Notes: a model not told the origin generated them from the sequence alone. A stretch of 64,000 nt of DNA from Actinomadura mexicana (GCF_900188105.1 NZ_FZNP01000007.1:124001-188000), one strand, 5' to 3'. Shown: positions 34,775 through 42,862, counted from the stretch's first letter. Translations and numbers: made by a program.

Positions 34775-35718
34775 CCTTCCTGTCACCCGAACGCCTCTGG
34801 CTCCTCGGCCTCCTGCCGCTCGTGGCCGCCGCCTACCTGCTCCTGCAGCTGCGCCGCCGCCAGTACGCCGTCCGGTTCACCAACCTCGCACTGCTGTCCC
34901 AGGTCGCCCCCCGCCGCCCCGGCTGGCGCCGGCACGTCTCGGCCGTCCTGTTCCTCATCATGATCGCCTTCATGATGTTCGGGTTCGCGCGCCCCGCCAC
35001 CGCCGTCAAGGTCCCCCGCGACCGCGCCACCATCGTGGTCGCCGTCGACGTGTCGCTGTCCATGATGGCCAGGGACGTCTCCCCCAGCCGCCTCGACGCC
35101 GCCAAGGCCGCCGCCAAGCGGTTCATCGGCGACCTGCCCCGCCGCTTCAACGTCGGCGTCGTCGCCTTCGCCGGCAACGCCAACCTCATCGCCGCCCCGA
35201 CCGCCGACCGCGACGCCGCCGTCGCCTCCCTCGACCAGCTCGTCCTGGCCAAGCGCACCGCCATCGGCGAGGCGGTGTTCACCTCCCTGCAGGCCGTCCG
35301 GTCCTTCGACGCCCAGGCCCGCCAGGATCCGCCGCCCGCCCACATCGTCCTGCTGTCCGACGGGGACAACACCACCGGACGCTCGGTGCAGGAGGCCGTC
35401 GACGCCAGCCGCCTCGCCCACGTCCCTGTCTCCACCATCGCCTTCGGCACCCCCTACGGCACCGTCGACATCGAAGGCGAGACGACCAGCGTCTCGGTCA
35501 ACAAGGAGACCCTGAAGAGCCTCTCGGAGAGCACCGAGGGCAAGGCCTACGAGGCCGCCGACGCCGACCAGCTCCGCGAGGTCTACGCCAACATCGGCAG
35601 CTCCCTCGGCTTCAGGACCGAGCACCGCGACGTCGCCGCCCGCTACGTCGGCATCGCGCTGCTGTTCGCCTTCGCCGCCGGCGGCGTGTCACTCGCCTGG
35701 TTCTCCCGCCTCCCCTGA
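34771..35718 (+). CDS. VWA domain membrane protein (BatA-like)
   Basis: This 315-residue protein has two N-terminal membrane helices (about 10-27 and 58-76). A VWA domain follows with MIDAS residues in VAVDVSLSMMARD, TAIGEAVFTSL and LLSDGDNTTG, and a C-terminal membrane helix (about 290-308). The topology puts the VWA domain on one face of the membrane, ready for MoxR-dependent remodelling. It is the last gene of the MoxR-DUF58-VWA operon. Confidence 0.95.
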   Translation: MTFLSPERLWLLGLLPLVAAAYLLLQLRRRQYAVRFTNLALLSQVAPRRPGWRRHVSAVLFLIMIAFMMFGFARPATAVKVPRDRATIVVAVDVSLSMMARDVSPSRLDAAKAAAKRFIGDLPRRFNVGVVAFAGNANLIAAPTADRDAAVASLDQLVLAKRTAIGEAVFTSLQAVRSFDAQARQDPPPAHIVLLSDGDNTTGRSVQEAVDASRLAHVPVSTIAFGTPYGTVDIEGETTSVSVNKETLKSLSESTEGKAYEAADADQLREVYANIGSSLGFRTEHRDVAARYVGIALLFAFAAGGVSLAWFSRLP

Positions 35719-35753
35719 CCGCGCGCACGGCACGGGCGGGCCCCGAACGCTGA

Positions 35754-35759
35754 TACGGT
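35754..35759 (+). promoter_or_regulatory. Leaderless-type -10 element (TACGGT) for the methyltransferase gene
   Basis: TGATACGGT carries an extended -10 (TG one base ahead of TACGGT) and ends eight bases before the GTG start at 35768, with no RBS between. Leaderless initiation at the GTG is predicted. Confidence 0.45.
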
Positions 35760-35767
35760 CGGCGCAC

Positions 35768-36382
35768 GTGGGGGAACACTACTTCGCGGAGCGGCCGGGC
35801 GCCGCCAGCCGCCGACGCACCGTCGACCTCGTCCTGCCGGACCTGCACCTGCGGCTCGACACCGACAGCGGCATGTTCTCCCCCGACCGCGTCGACCCCG
35901 GCACCCGCGTGCTGCTGGAGACCGTCCCCGCACCCCCGGCGACCGGCGACCTGCTCGATCTCGGCTGCGGATACGGTCCCATCGCCATCACCATGGGCAG
36001 CCGGTCGCCCCAGGCGAGGGTTTTGGGAGTAGACGTGAACCAACGGGCCATTGAACTCGCTGGAGGCAATGCCACAGCCGCCGGCCTTGACAATGTAAGG
36101 TTCAGTCTGGCGGACGAAGCCGACCCCGAGCTGCGGTTCGCGGCGATCTGGTCCAACCCCCCGATCCGCATCGGCAAGGCCGCCCTGCACGACCTCCTCC
36201 TCACCTGGCTCCCCCGCCTGGCGCCCGGCGGCCTCGCCCACCTCGTCGTCCAGAAGCACCTCGGCTCCGACTCCCTCCAGAAGTGGCTCGCCGGCCAGGG
36301 CTTCCCCACCGAGCGGATCGCCTCCCGGTCCGCCTATCGCGTCCTGCGCGTCGCACCCCGCACGGAAGGCCACACCCGATGA
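35768..36382 (+). CDS. RsmC-like class I SAM-dependent methyltransferase
   Basis: This 204-residue protein has motif I LLDLGCGYGPIAI, an acidic residue after strand 2 (GVDVNQRAIEL) and the N6/N2-MTase-type motif IWSNPPIRIGK, which is the SNPPxH-type pattern of the RsmC/RlmG group that methylates exocyclic amines of guanine in rRNA. It is short compared with E. coli RsmC because the N-terminal non-catalytic domain is missing, as is common in actinobacteria. The start is GTG with a leaderless-type -10. The stop overlaps the trmH-like start (ATGA), so two RNA-methyltransferase genes are coupled. Confidence 0.88.
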   Translation: MGEHYFAERPGAASRRRTVDLVLPDLHLRLDTDSGMFSPDRVDPGTRVLLETVPAPPATGDLLDLGCGYGPIAITMGSRSPQARVLGVDVNQRAIELAGGNATAAGLDNVRFSLADEADPELRFAAIWSNPPIRIGKAALHDLLLTWLPRLAPGGLAHLVVQKHLGSDSLQKWLAGQGFPTERIASRSAYRVLRVAPRTEGHTR

Positions 36383-36930
36383 GCACCCCCGACCCCGCGC
36401 AGGGACGCCGCCAGCTGCGCCCCACCGACGTCAAGCGCCTCAACCGCGACTGGCGCCGCCGCACCGGCGCCCGCCTCGACCTGCTCGTCGAATCGGTCAC
36501 CCAGCCCTTCAACATGGGCTCGATCATCCGCAGCGCCGCCGTGTTCGGCGTCGAACACCTCTGGCTCGCCGGCAACGCCACTCCCCCCACCCACCGCAAC
36601 GTCGCCAAGACCGCCCTCGGCACCGACCGCCTCGTCCCCTGGGAGCACGCCGGCACCGCCGCCGAGGCCGCCTCCGCCGTCCGCGAGGCGGGCCTGCGCC
36701 TGGTCGCGGTGGAGCTGACCGCCGACGCCGTCCCCCTGCACGAGGCGCCCCTCGACGGGGACGTCTGCCTGGCCATCGGCAGCGAGGACCACGGCTGCTC
36801 CCCCGCCCTCCTGACCGCCGCCGACGCCGTCACCTACATCCCCCAGATCGGACGCGTCGGCTCCCTCAACGTCGCCGTCGCCACCGCCATCGCCCTCGCC
36901 GAAGCCCGCCGCCGCGAATGGAGCGCATGA
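36379..36930 (+). CDS. TrmH/SpoU-family RNA 2'-O-methyltransferase
   Basis: This 183-residue SPOUT methyltransferase has motif 1 NMGSIIRSAAVFGV, motif 2 LAIGSEDHGCSP and motif 3 IPQIGRVGSLNVAVATAIALAE, which forms the SAM-binding trefoil knot. The length and lack of extra domains suit TrmH, tRNA (Gm18) methyltransferase. The ATG overlaps the upstream stop. The exact RNA target is inferred from family only. Confidence 0.9.
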   Translation: MSTPDPAQGRRQLRPTDVKRLNRDWRRRTGARLDLLVESVTQPFNMGSIIRSAAVFGVEHLWLAGNATPPTHRNVAKTALGTDRLVPWEHAGTAAEAASAVREAGLRLVAVELTADAVPLHEAPLDGDVCLAIGSEDHGCSPALLTAADAVTYIPQIGRVGSLNVAVATAIALAEARRREWSA

Positions 36931-37141
36931 CCCGGGCCCTTCCGCAGGTGGGGTCCGGCACGGACGGATCGAGCGCATTCGCCCTAGGCTGGGACCTCGG
37001 CGACACCCCCGTGGTGGATTCTCACAAGGCCGACCGGTGCGCGGGCACGCAGGAGGCTCGGCCGAGTGAGGCCACGGGAGAGCCCCAGCCCTAGGGACCC
37101 CCGCGAGGCGGGCGGGGATATCGCGTTAGACGGGTGCGCGC

Positions 37142-37147
37142 TACGAT
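37142..37147 (+). promoter_or_regulatory. -10 element (TACGAT) ahead of a 7-codon leader ORF
   Basis: TACGAT ends six bases before an ATG at 37154, so transcription should begin on that A and the leader ORF would be translated without a 5' UTR. No clear -35 is seen. The 211 bases before it (36931-37141) hold no feature I recognise. Confidence 0.45.
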
Positions 37148-37153
37148 CGGGCC

Positions 37154-37177
37154 ATGCAGTTCCTCATATACGGGTAG
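37154..37177 (+). CDS. 7-residue leader ORF (MQFLIYG)
   Basis: ATG CAG TTC CTC ATA TAC GGG TAG encodes MQFLIYG. The codons CTC and ATA are unusual for this genome, ATA being rare in GC-rich actinomycetes. A strong hairpin starts six bases after the stop codon, and the MFS-methyltransferase gene begins 70 bases downstream. The arrangement resembles leader peptides that control drug-resistance or export genes through ribosome stalling. This role is inferred from layout only. Confidence 0.4.
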   Translation: MQFLIYG

Positions 37178-37183
37178 ACGCTC

Positions 37184-37207
37184 CCGCCGCCGCAGGTGCG
37201 GTGGCGG
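37184..37207 (+). promoter_or_regulatory. Hairpin between leader ORF and MFS-methyltransferase gene
   Basis: CCGCCGCCGCA and TGCGGTGGCGG pair over 10-11 positions (one G-U) around a tight AGGT loop. No T-run follows, so it is more likely a translational or factor-dependent attenuator than an intrinsic terminator. Translation of the leader ORF would cover its 5' edge. Confidence 0.45.
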
Positions 37208-37247
37208 CTTCCGGCGTCCCCGCAACCCCCTCTGAGGAACGACTCCC

Positions 37248-39077
37248 GTGACATCGTCCTACGCGGCCGTGCTGCGCACCCCCCACGCCTCCCGCACCTT
37301 CGCCTTCGCTTTCCTGGGACGCCTGTCCTACGGGACCGTCTTCCTGTCCCTCACACTGGCGTTCACAGCGACCACGGGCTCCTACGCCCAGGCAGGCGGG
37401 CTGCTGGCCCTGCTCGGCCTCACCATCTCCCTCGTGTCACCGGCCCGTGCCGCGCTCATCGACCGGCACGGGCCGCGCCGCGCCCTGGTCCCCATGGCCG
37501 CCGCCTACGCCCTCGTCCTCGCCGCCCTCGCCGTGCTGACCTCGCGGCCTGGCGCGCCCGTCCCGCTGCTCGCCGTCCTGACCGTCGCCGGCGGCATCAC
37601 CGCGCCCCCGGTCGGCGTGGTCATGCGGACGCTGTGGAGCGCCCTCCTACCGGACGGCCCGCTCCTGCGGCGCGCCTACAGCCTCGACACCGTGTCGGAG
37701 GAGCTGGTCTTCGTCACCGGCCCGCTCCTGGCGGGACTGCTCGCCGCGGTCGCCGCGCCGTCCCTCGGGGTCGCTCTCGGGGCCGTCCTCATCGCCGCCG
37801 GAACCGTCGGGATGGCCGCGTCCCCGGCGGCGCCGCGGCCGGAACGGCATCACCGCGCGGTCCGCGTGCGGGTGTTCCCGCTCGCGCCCGCCATCGCGGC
37901 CGCGGCCACCGGTGTCGTCCTCGGGTCGACCGGCCTGCTGGCCGTCGCGTTCACCCAGCGGCACCACCAGCCCGCCGCGGTCGCCTGGGTGGAGGCCGCG
38001 CTCGCCGTCGGCAGCACCCTCGGCGGACTCGCCTACGGCGCGCTGAGCCGCTCGGCGCCCGGCCGGTCCCGGCTCGCCGTGCTCGCCTGCCCGCTCGGTC
38101 TCGGCCTCGCCGCCGCGGGACTCGCCCCGTCCGTCGCGATCCTGGCCGCGACGGCGTGCGCCGCCGGGCTGTTCGTCGCCCCGACGCTGACCACCGCCTA
38201 CCTCCTCGCAGACGCCGACGCGCCGCCCGGCGCCCGGACCCGTGCCGTGGCCTGGGTCAACACCGCTCTGAACCTCGGCGCGTCCGGCGGCACCGCCGCC
38301 ACGGGCGCGGCCCTGGAAGCGCTGCCGCTCCCGGCGTGCTACGCCGTCGCCGCGGCCCCGGCCGTCCTGGTCCCCTTCGTCCTGCTCGTCTTGCCGAAAC
38401 GGCAACGCAGTTCGCCTCCAGGCGGGGTCACCGCGCACGATCGGAGCATGGACGACACCACCCACCAGGAGTACTGGGACTCCCGCTACTCCGAACACCA
38501 CCACATATGGAGCGGCGAACCCAACGCCGTCCTCGTGCAGGAGGCCGCCGGACTGGAGCCCGGCACCGCCCTGGACCTCGGATGCGGCGAGGGCGCCGAC
38601 GCCGTCTGGCTCGCCCGCCGCGGCTGGCGCGTCACCGCCGTCGACATCTCCGGCGTGGCGCTCGAGCGCGCCGCCGGCCACGCCGCGGAGGCCGGCGTCG
38701 CCGACCGCGTCGACTGGCAGTGCCGCGACCTGGCCGCCTCGTTCCCCGAGGGGTCCTACGACCTGGTCTCGGCGCAGTTCCTGCACTCCCCCGCCGACAT
38801 GCCCCGTGAGGAGGTCCTGCGGGCCGCCGCCGCTGCCGTCGCCCCCGGCGGGGTCCTGCTCGTCGTCGGGCACGCCGGGCCCCCGCCGTGGGACCCCGAC
38901 GCCCACCCGGGCGTGCACCTGCCCACGCCCGACGAGGTCCTCGAGTCCCTCGCCCTGCCGGACGGCGACTGGGAGGTCCTGCGCAGCGACGAGCACGAAC
39001 GCGTCCAGACCGCGCCCGACGGGCGCACCATGACCCGCACCGACAACGCCCTCAAGCTGCGGCGCCGGGCGCGGTGA
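37248..39077 (+). CDS. MFS transporter fused in frame to a SAM-dependent methyltransferase
   Basis: One 609-residue frame contains two complete proteins. Residues 1-385 form a 12-helix MFS transporter (GRLSYGTVFLSLTLAF, DRHGPRRAL motif A, LDTVSEELVFVTGPLLAG). After a linker of about 20 residues (RQRSSPPGGVTAHDRS), residues 401-609 form a class I methyltransferase with ALDLGCGEGADAVWLARRGW, VTAVDISGVALERA and FPEGSYDLVSAQFLHSP, of the type fused or adjacent to thiopurine- or tellurite-type enzymes. No stop lies between. An internal ATG at 38448 with GGAG ahead could give a separate 209-residue methyltransferase. GTG 37248 has GAGGA upstream. Either a true fusion or recent loss of the MFS stop. 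Confidence 0.85.
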   Translation: MTSSYAAVLRTPHASRTFAFAFLGRLSYGTVFLSLTLAFTATTGSYAQAGGLLALLGLTISLVSPARAALIDRHGPRRALVPMAAAYALVLAALAVLTSRPGAPVPLLAVLTVAGGITAPPVGVVMRTLWSALLPDGPLLRRAYSLDTVSEELVFVTGPLLAGLLAAVAAPSLGVALGAVLIAAGTVGMAASPAAPRPERHHRAVRVRVFPLAPAIAAAATGVVLGSTGLLAVAFTQRHHQPAAVAWVEAALAVGSTLGGLAYGALSRSAPGRSRLAVLACPLGLGLAAAGLAPSVAILAATACAAGLFVAPTLTTAYLLADADAPPGARTRAVAWVNTALNLGASGGTAATGAALEALPLPACYAVAAAPAVLVPFVLLVLPKRQRSSPPGGVTAHDRSMDDTTHQEYWDSRYSEHHHIWSGEPNAVLVQEAAGLEPGTALDLGCGEGADAVWLARRGWRVTAVDISGVALERAAGHAAEAGVADRVDWQCRDLAASFPEGSYDLVSAQFLHSPADMPREEVLRAAAAAVAPGGVLLVVGHAGPPPWDPDAHPGVHLPTPDEVLESLALPDGDWEVLRSDEHERVQTAPDGRTMTRTDNALKLRRRAR

Positions 39078-39095
39078 CCCGCGCGGCCGCCGCCG

Positions 39096-39314
39096 TCACC
39101 GGGAGGTCTGCTCCATCAGCGCGGCGAACTCCTCCAGGGAGATCTTGCCGTCCCGGTTGGCGTCGGCGGCCACCACCACCTCCACGGCGCGGGTCTCGGT
39201 GACGTCCTGCCCGAGCCGGGTCATCAGGTTCCTCAGCTCCGCCGTCGAGATGTAGCCGTCGCCGTCCACGTCCACCAGCTCGAAGGTCGCCCTGTAGTCG
39301 TTCACGTCCGCCAT
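39096..39314 (-). CDS. EF-hand calcium-binding protein
   Basis: This 72-residue calmodulin-like protein has two canonical EF-hand loops: residues 15-26 (DVDGDGYISTAE) and 51-62 (DANRDGKISLEE), each with the correct D/N, G6, I8 and E12. The helices between match the calmodulin pattern. It is cytosolic, with no signal peptide. Small EF-hand proteins of this type in streptomycetes bind calcium in vitro, but their partners are poorly known. It is monocistronic and convergent with the MFS-methyltransferase gene. Confidence 0.93.
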   Translation of the reverse strand: MADVNDYRATFELVDVDGDGYISTAELRNLMTRLGQDVTETRAVEVVVAADANRDGKISLEEFAALMEQTSR

Positions 39315-39428
39315 GCTCGTGCTCCCTCGCCGATCGATTGAGGCGCCGACGCTAGCAGCGGTGCCCCCGCCCCCGCCCTTTACGCAGTAAGGTCAAAACG
39401 GGCGGCGAGGTCGGCCATAATCGGACGG

Positions 39429-40244
39429 GTGCGGCGCTCGTACGAATTCCTCGACCATCCCGGCCCGATCCCCTTCGCCCACCGCGGCGGCGCGGCCGGA
39501 CGCCCCGAGAACTCGATGGCCGCGTTCCAGCGCGCCACCGACCTCGGCTACCGCTACCTGGAGACCGACGCCCACGCCACCGCCGACGGCGTCGTGGTCG
39601 CCTTCCACGACCGCACCCTCGACCGGGTCACCGACCGCACCGGCGCCATCGCCCGGCTCCCCTACGCCGAGGTCGCCAGGGCCCGCATCGGCGGCACCGA
39701 GCCCATCCCCCGCCTGGAGGACGTCCTCGGCTCCTTCCCCGGGGCGCGCGTCAACATCGACCTGAAGGACGCCCCCGTCATCGGCCCGCTCGCCGAGACG
39801 CTGCGCCGCACCGGCGCCTGGGACCGGGTGTGCATCACGTCGTTCTCCACCCGCCGGCTGGCGCAGATGCGCGCCCGGCTCCCCGAGTTCACCGACCGCG
39901 AGGTGTGCATGGCGCTCGGCCCGCGCGGCCTCATGGCGCTGCGCGCCAAGAGCATCGGGGGCCCCACCGCCAAGCTCGTCCGCCTCGCCGCCACCGGCGT
40001 CGCCTGCGCCCAGGTGCCCTACGGCCTCGGCCCCGTCCCCTTCGTCACCGAGGCGTTCATCGACCACGCCCACCGGCTCGGGCTGCAGGTCCACGCCTGG
40101 ACGGTCAACGACGCCGCCACCATGAAGCGCCTCCTGGACCTCGGCATCGACGGCATCATGACCGACGAGCTGGTCACCCTCCGCGACGTGATGGCCTCGC
40201 GCGGCCTGTGGTCCCAGCAGGACCCGCCGCCCGCCCCGTCCTGA
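39429..40244 (+). CDS. Glycerophosphodiester phosphodiesterase
   Basis: This 271-residue GDPD-family TIM barrel has the catalytic/metal residues in AHRGGAAGRPENSMAAF (HR, E), LETDAHATADGVVVAFHD (E, D, H), IDLKDA and AWTVND, in the expected order. It hydrolyses glycerophosphodiesters to glycerol 3-phosphate and an alcohol. There is no signal peptide, so it acts in the cytosol. GTG at 39429 is seven bases after CATAAT, a possible leaderless -10. Its 3' end overlaps the remnant HAD gene on the opposite strand. Confidence 0.92.
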   Translation: MRRSYEFLDHPGPIPFAHRGGAAGRPENSMAAFQRATDLGYRYLETDAHATADGVVVAFHDRTLDRVTDRTGAIARLPYAEVARARIGGTEPIPRLEDVLGSFPGARVNIDLKDAPVIGPLAETLRRTGAWDRVCITSFSTRRLAQMRARLPEFTDREVCMALGPRGLMALRAKSIGGPTAKLVRLAATGVACAQVPYGLGPVPFVTEAFIDHAHRLGLQVHAWTVNDAATMKRLLDLGIDGIMTDELVTLRDVMASRGLWSQQDPPPAPS

Positions 40245-40490
40245 CCCGCGGCTGCCCGGCGACGCGGGCCAGGTCGGGGCGCAGCCTCGGAACGCCCGTG
40301 AAGTGCACGGCGCGGATCCCGAGCATCCTGGCGGCCCGCACGTTCTCCTCGCGGTCGTCCACGAACACCACCTCGCCCCGGGCCGCCCCGAGCCGGCCGG
40401 GCGGCGCCTCCACCGGCTCGGGCAGCAGTCGGCGCCCACGGGCGGGGACGCGCTGATCACGCCGGCGTAGTCGAAGACGGTGCACGGCAT
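40174..40490 (-). pseudogene. HAD-superfamily hydrolase remnant (internal deletion and frameshift)
   Basis: The minus strand starts ATG with MPCTVFDYAGVISASPP, the HAD motif I region (FDxxGV), but loses the frame within about 20 codons. In another frame the sequence continues EVVFVDDREENVRAARMLGI, then RAVHFTGVPRLRPDLA, the motif IV and C terminus of the same kind of hydrolase. Some 120 residues that should lie between (cap domain, motifs II and III) are absent. So an internal deletion has left the first and last parts of a phosphatase. It is divergent from the DeoR gene and overlaps the 3' end of the GDPD gene by 71 bases. Confidence 0.7.
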
Positions 40491-40515
40491 GGCGACTCCT
40501 CGGGTTTCGATTGAC

Positions 40516-40561
40516 TTTCGAACATTGAACCTGGTTGATTGAACACATGGAAAGTTCGAAA
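40516..40561 (+). promoter_or_regulatory. Putative DeoR operator: TTTCGAAC ... GTTCGAAA
   Basis: TTTCGAAC (40516-40523) and GTTCGAAA (40554-40561) are inverted copies centred about 38 bases apart, and TTGAAC occurs twice between them. The second arm lies within the first codons of the deoR-type gene. DeoR proteins commonly bind such repeats and loop DNA, so autoregulation of the deoR-MFS unit is likely. Confidence 0.45.
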
Positions 40562-41305
40562 CGGGTGGACATGCTCATCGAGCGGTTGCGAACCACCGAG
40601 CGCGTGAGCGTCACGGACCTGGCCGACGAGACCGGTGCATCGGAGATGACCATCCGGCGCGACCTCGACGTGCTCGCCGGGCGGGGCGTACTGCGCCGGG
40701 TGCGGGGCGGCGCGGTGAGCCTGCTGCTGCGCGGCGAGGCGATGCCCTTCGCCGTGCGCGAGCACGAGGCCGCGGAGACCAAGCGGCGCATCGCCGCCGA
40801 GGTCGACGAGATCCTCGCCGACGGCGAGGCCGTCGTCCTGGACGCCGGGACCACCGCCCTGACCGTCGCCCGCACGATCGCCGGGCGGCGGCTCACCGTC
40901 GTCCCCCTGGACCTGCACGCCGCCAACGCCCTCAGCGGGGCCGCCCAGATCCGGCTGCTGGTCCCGGGCGGGCGGACCACGCCCGGGGCGCTGGCCTTCA
41001 CCGGGCCGCTCACCGAGGCCTCGCTCGCCGCGCTGCGCGTGGACACCACCGTCCTCGGCGTGTGCGGGCTGTCGGCCGAGCACGGGCTGACGGCGCACGA
41101 CCTGGACGAGGTCCCGGTCAAGCGCGCGGCGATCGCGGCGGCCCGCCGCACGGTCGCGGTATGCGACGGGGCCAAGTTCGGCCGCAGCGGCCTCGGCCTC
41201 GTCTGCCCGGCCACCGCCCTCGACATGGTGATCACCGACCGGTCCGCCCCCGGCCCCGCCGTCGCACGGCTGCGGGACGCCGGCGTGGACGTCAGGCTCG
41301 TATGA
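40547..41305 (+). CDS. DeoR/GlpR-family transcriptional regulator
   Basis: This 252-residue protein has the N-terminal winged HTH (RVSVTDLADETGASEMTIRRDLDVLAGRGVLRR) with the DeoR signature. A C-terminal DeoRC sugar-phosphate sensor domain follows (DAGTTALTVARTI, GLSAEHGLTAHDLDEVPVKRAAI, VAVCDGAKFGR). It should repress sugar or sugar-phosphate genes. ATG 40547 is preferred to TTG 40535 because the family begins just before the HTH. It is coupled to the MFS gene by ATGA overlap and divergent from the HAD remnant, whose intact ancestor may have been a sugar phosphatase of the same regulon. Confidence 0.93.
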   Translation: MESSKRVDMLIERLRTTERVSVTDLADETGASEMTIRRDLDVLAGRGVLRRVRGGAVSLLLRGEAMPFAVREHEAAETKRRIAAEVDEILADGEAVVLDAGTTALTVARTIAGRRLTVVPLDLHAANALSGAAQIRLLVPGGRTTPGALAFTGPLTEASLAALRVDTTVLGVCGLSAEHGLTAHDLDEVPVKRAAIAAARRTVAVCDGAKFGRSGLGLVCPATALDMVITDRSAPGPAVARLRDAGVDVRLV

Positions 41306-42507
41306 CCGGCGCCGCCGCCGGAACGGGCGGATCACTGCGGGCGGCCCGGCTGGCCACCTTCGCCTACTTCACCCTGGCCGGATTCCTGCTGGGGATGTGG
41401 ATCGTCCATATTCCGCCCATCGAGCACCGGACCGGGATCGACCACGCGGTGCTCGGACGGGTCCTGCTGCTGCTCGGCGCCGGCGCGGTCGTCGGGATGC
41501 GGGTCGCGGGCCCCCTCACCGACCGCGCCGGCGCCCGCGGGGTGGCGCCGCTCAGCGCCGCGGCGGCCGGTGCCGCGCTGGTCCTGCCGGGCCTGGCGGG
41601 CGGCGCCTGGACCCTCGGCGCGGCACTGCTGGTCCTCGGCGCCGCCCACGGAGCGCTGGACGTCGCCATGAACGCCCACGCCGTCCAGGTCGAGCGTGAT
41701 TACGGAAGGCCCGTCATGGCCGCCTTCCACGCGGCCTTCTCCCTCGGGGGAGTGCTTGCCGCCCTGGCCGGCGCCCGGACGCTCACCTGGGGGTGGAGCC
41801 CGGCGGCGACCTTCGGCATGGTCGCGATCCTGAGCACGGCCGTGGGCGCGGCGGCGGCTCCGGCGCTGCTGCGGTCCGGTGGAACGCCGGACACCGCCGC
41901 CCCGCCGGCCCGCCGGCGGACGCCCCGGCGGATCCGGGGGCTGGCCGCCCTCGCCTTCATGATCATGCTGTGCGAGGGGGTGGCCAACGACTGGAGCGTG
42001 CTCCACCTGCGCGATCTGGGCGCGTCCCCCGGCACCGCGGCGCTCGCGTTCGGGGCCTTCTCCGCCGCCATGACCGGCGGGCGCCTGCTGGCCGACCGGG
42101 TCGCCGCGCGCTACGGGCCGGTGGCCGTCCTCCGCAACGGCACCGTCCTGGCCGCGTCCGGCCTGACGGTGGCGGCGCTGTCGCCCTGGGCCGCGCCGGC
42201 CCTGATCGGCTGGGCCGTGCTCGGGGCGGGGCTGTCGGGAGCGGTCCCCCAGTTGTTCAGCGCGGCGGGCCACCATGACCGGGGGTCCTCGGGCGCCAAC
42301 GTCTCCCGCGTGGCCGGGCTCGGCTACCTCGGGATGCTCGCGGGGCCCGCCGTGATCGGCCCGCTCACCCGCGCCGTGCCGCTCGGCCTCACGCTGCTCC
42401 TGCCGGTGGCGCTGTGCGTCGTCGCGGCCGCGGCGGCGGGGCTCGTGCGCCCCCGGCCCGGCGCCGGTCTGCGCCGCACCGGTCGCGAGACCGAGGTCAG
42501 GGCCTGA
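41302..42507 (+). CDS. MFS transporter, YbjJ-like subgroup
   Basis: This 401-residue protein has about 12 membrane helices. The stretch GALDVAMNAHAVQVERDYGRPVMAAFHAAFSLGGV is characteristic of the YbjJ/fucose-permease-like group. Helix 1 begins LATFAYFTLAGFLLGMW. The substrate is unknown; coupling to a DeoR regulator suggests a sugar or sugar derivative. The start ATG overlaps the deoR stop. The stop overlaps the convergent antitoxin gene by 11 bases. Confidence 0.92.
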   Translation: MTGAAAGTGGSLRAARLATFAYFTLAGFLLGMWIVHIPPIEHRTGIDHAVLGRVLLLLGAGAVVGMRVAGPLTDRAGARGVAPLSAAAAGAALVLPGLAGGAWTLGAALLVLGAAHGALDVAMNAHAVQVERDYGRPVMAAFHAAFSLGGVLAALAGARTLTWGWSPAATFGMVAILSTAVGAAAAPALLRSGGTPDTAAPPARRRTPRRIRGLAALAFMIMLCEGVANDWSVLHLRDLGASPGTAALAFGAFSAAMTGGRLLADRVAARYGPVAVLRNGTVLAASGLTVAALSPWAAPALIGWAVLGAGLSGAVPQLFSAAGHHDRGSSGANVSRVAGLGYLGMLAGPAVIGPLTRAVPLGLTLLLPVALCVVAAAAAGLVRPRPGAGLRRTGRETEVRA

Positions 42508-42796
42508 ATCCGGGCGGGCGGTACTCGGCCGCGATGCGCATGGGGGGCTGCGGCTGCTGCTGGGGCCGTTCCGCGGGACGGGACGGCTGCCCGGGCGGGA
42601 CGGTCCCGCCGACCTGCAGGTCGGCGCGCTGGGAGCGGACCGTCTCCAGGAGCTCCAGGTCCTCCGGGGAGACCAGGGCGGCCATCACCCTGCCCCGCCG
42701 CGTCAGCTTGACGGGCTCGCCGGTGTAGGCGACCCGGTTCACCAGATCCGCGAACTGGGCGCGTGCTTCGGTTACCGGAACATCCACGTGATTCAT
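42497..42796 (-). CDS. Phd/YefM-family antitoxin, no cognate toxin nearby
   Basis: In this 99-residue protein, residues 1-55 are a typical YefM/Phd DNA-binding domain: NHVDVPVTEARAQFADLVNRV, GEPVKLTRRGRVMAALVSPEDLELLE. Where a toxin-binding tail should be, there is a Pro/Gln-rich stretch (GQPSRPAERPQQQPQPP). No RelE/YoeB, Doc or other toxin gene adjoins. It is divergent from the clpP pair, 99 bases away, with two TGTACA hexamers between; TGTACA is the known core of YefM operators. It may therefore act as a stand-alone repressor. Confidence 0.88.
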   Translation of the reverse strand: MNHVDVPVTEARAQFADLVNRVAYTGEPVKLTRRGRVMAALVSPEDLELLETVRSQRADLQVGGTVPPGQPSRPAERPQQQPQPPMRIAAEYRPPGFRP

Positions 42797-42862
42797 CGTA
42801 TAGCGAAACACCCCGCCCCCTTCTGGCCCTCCCGCGGGCAGTGGAATAGAGTCCGTACGTAG

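Noticed and set aside
37184..37207. Intrinsic terminator before the MFS-methyltransferase gene
   Set aside because: The stem is strong but no T-run follows and the gene is just downstream, so an attenuator-type element fits better.
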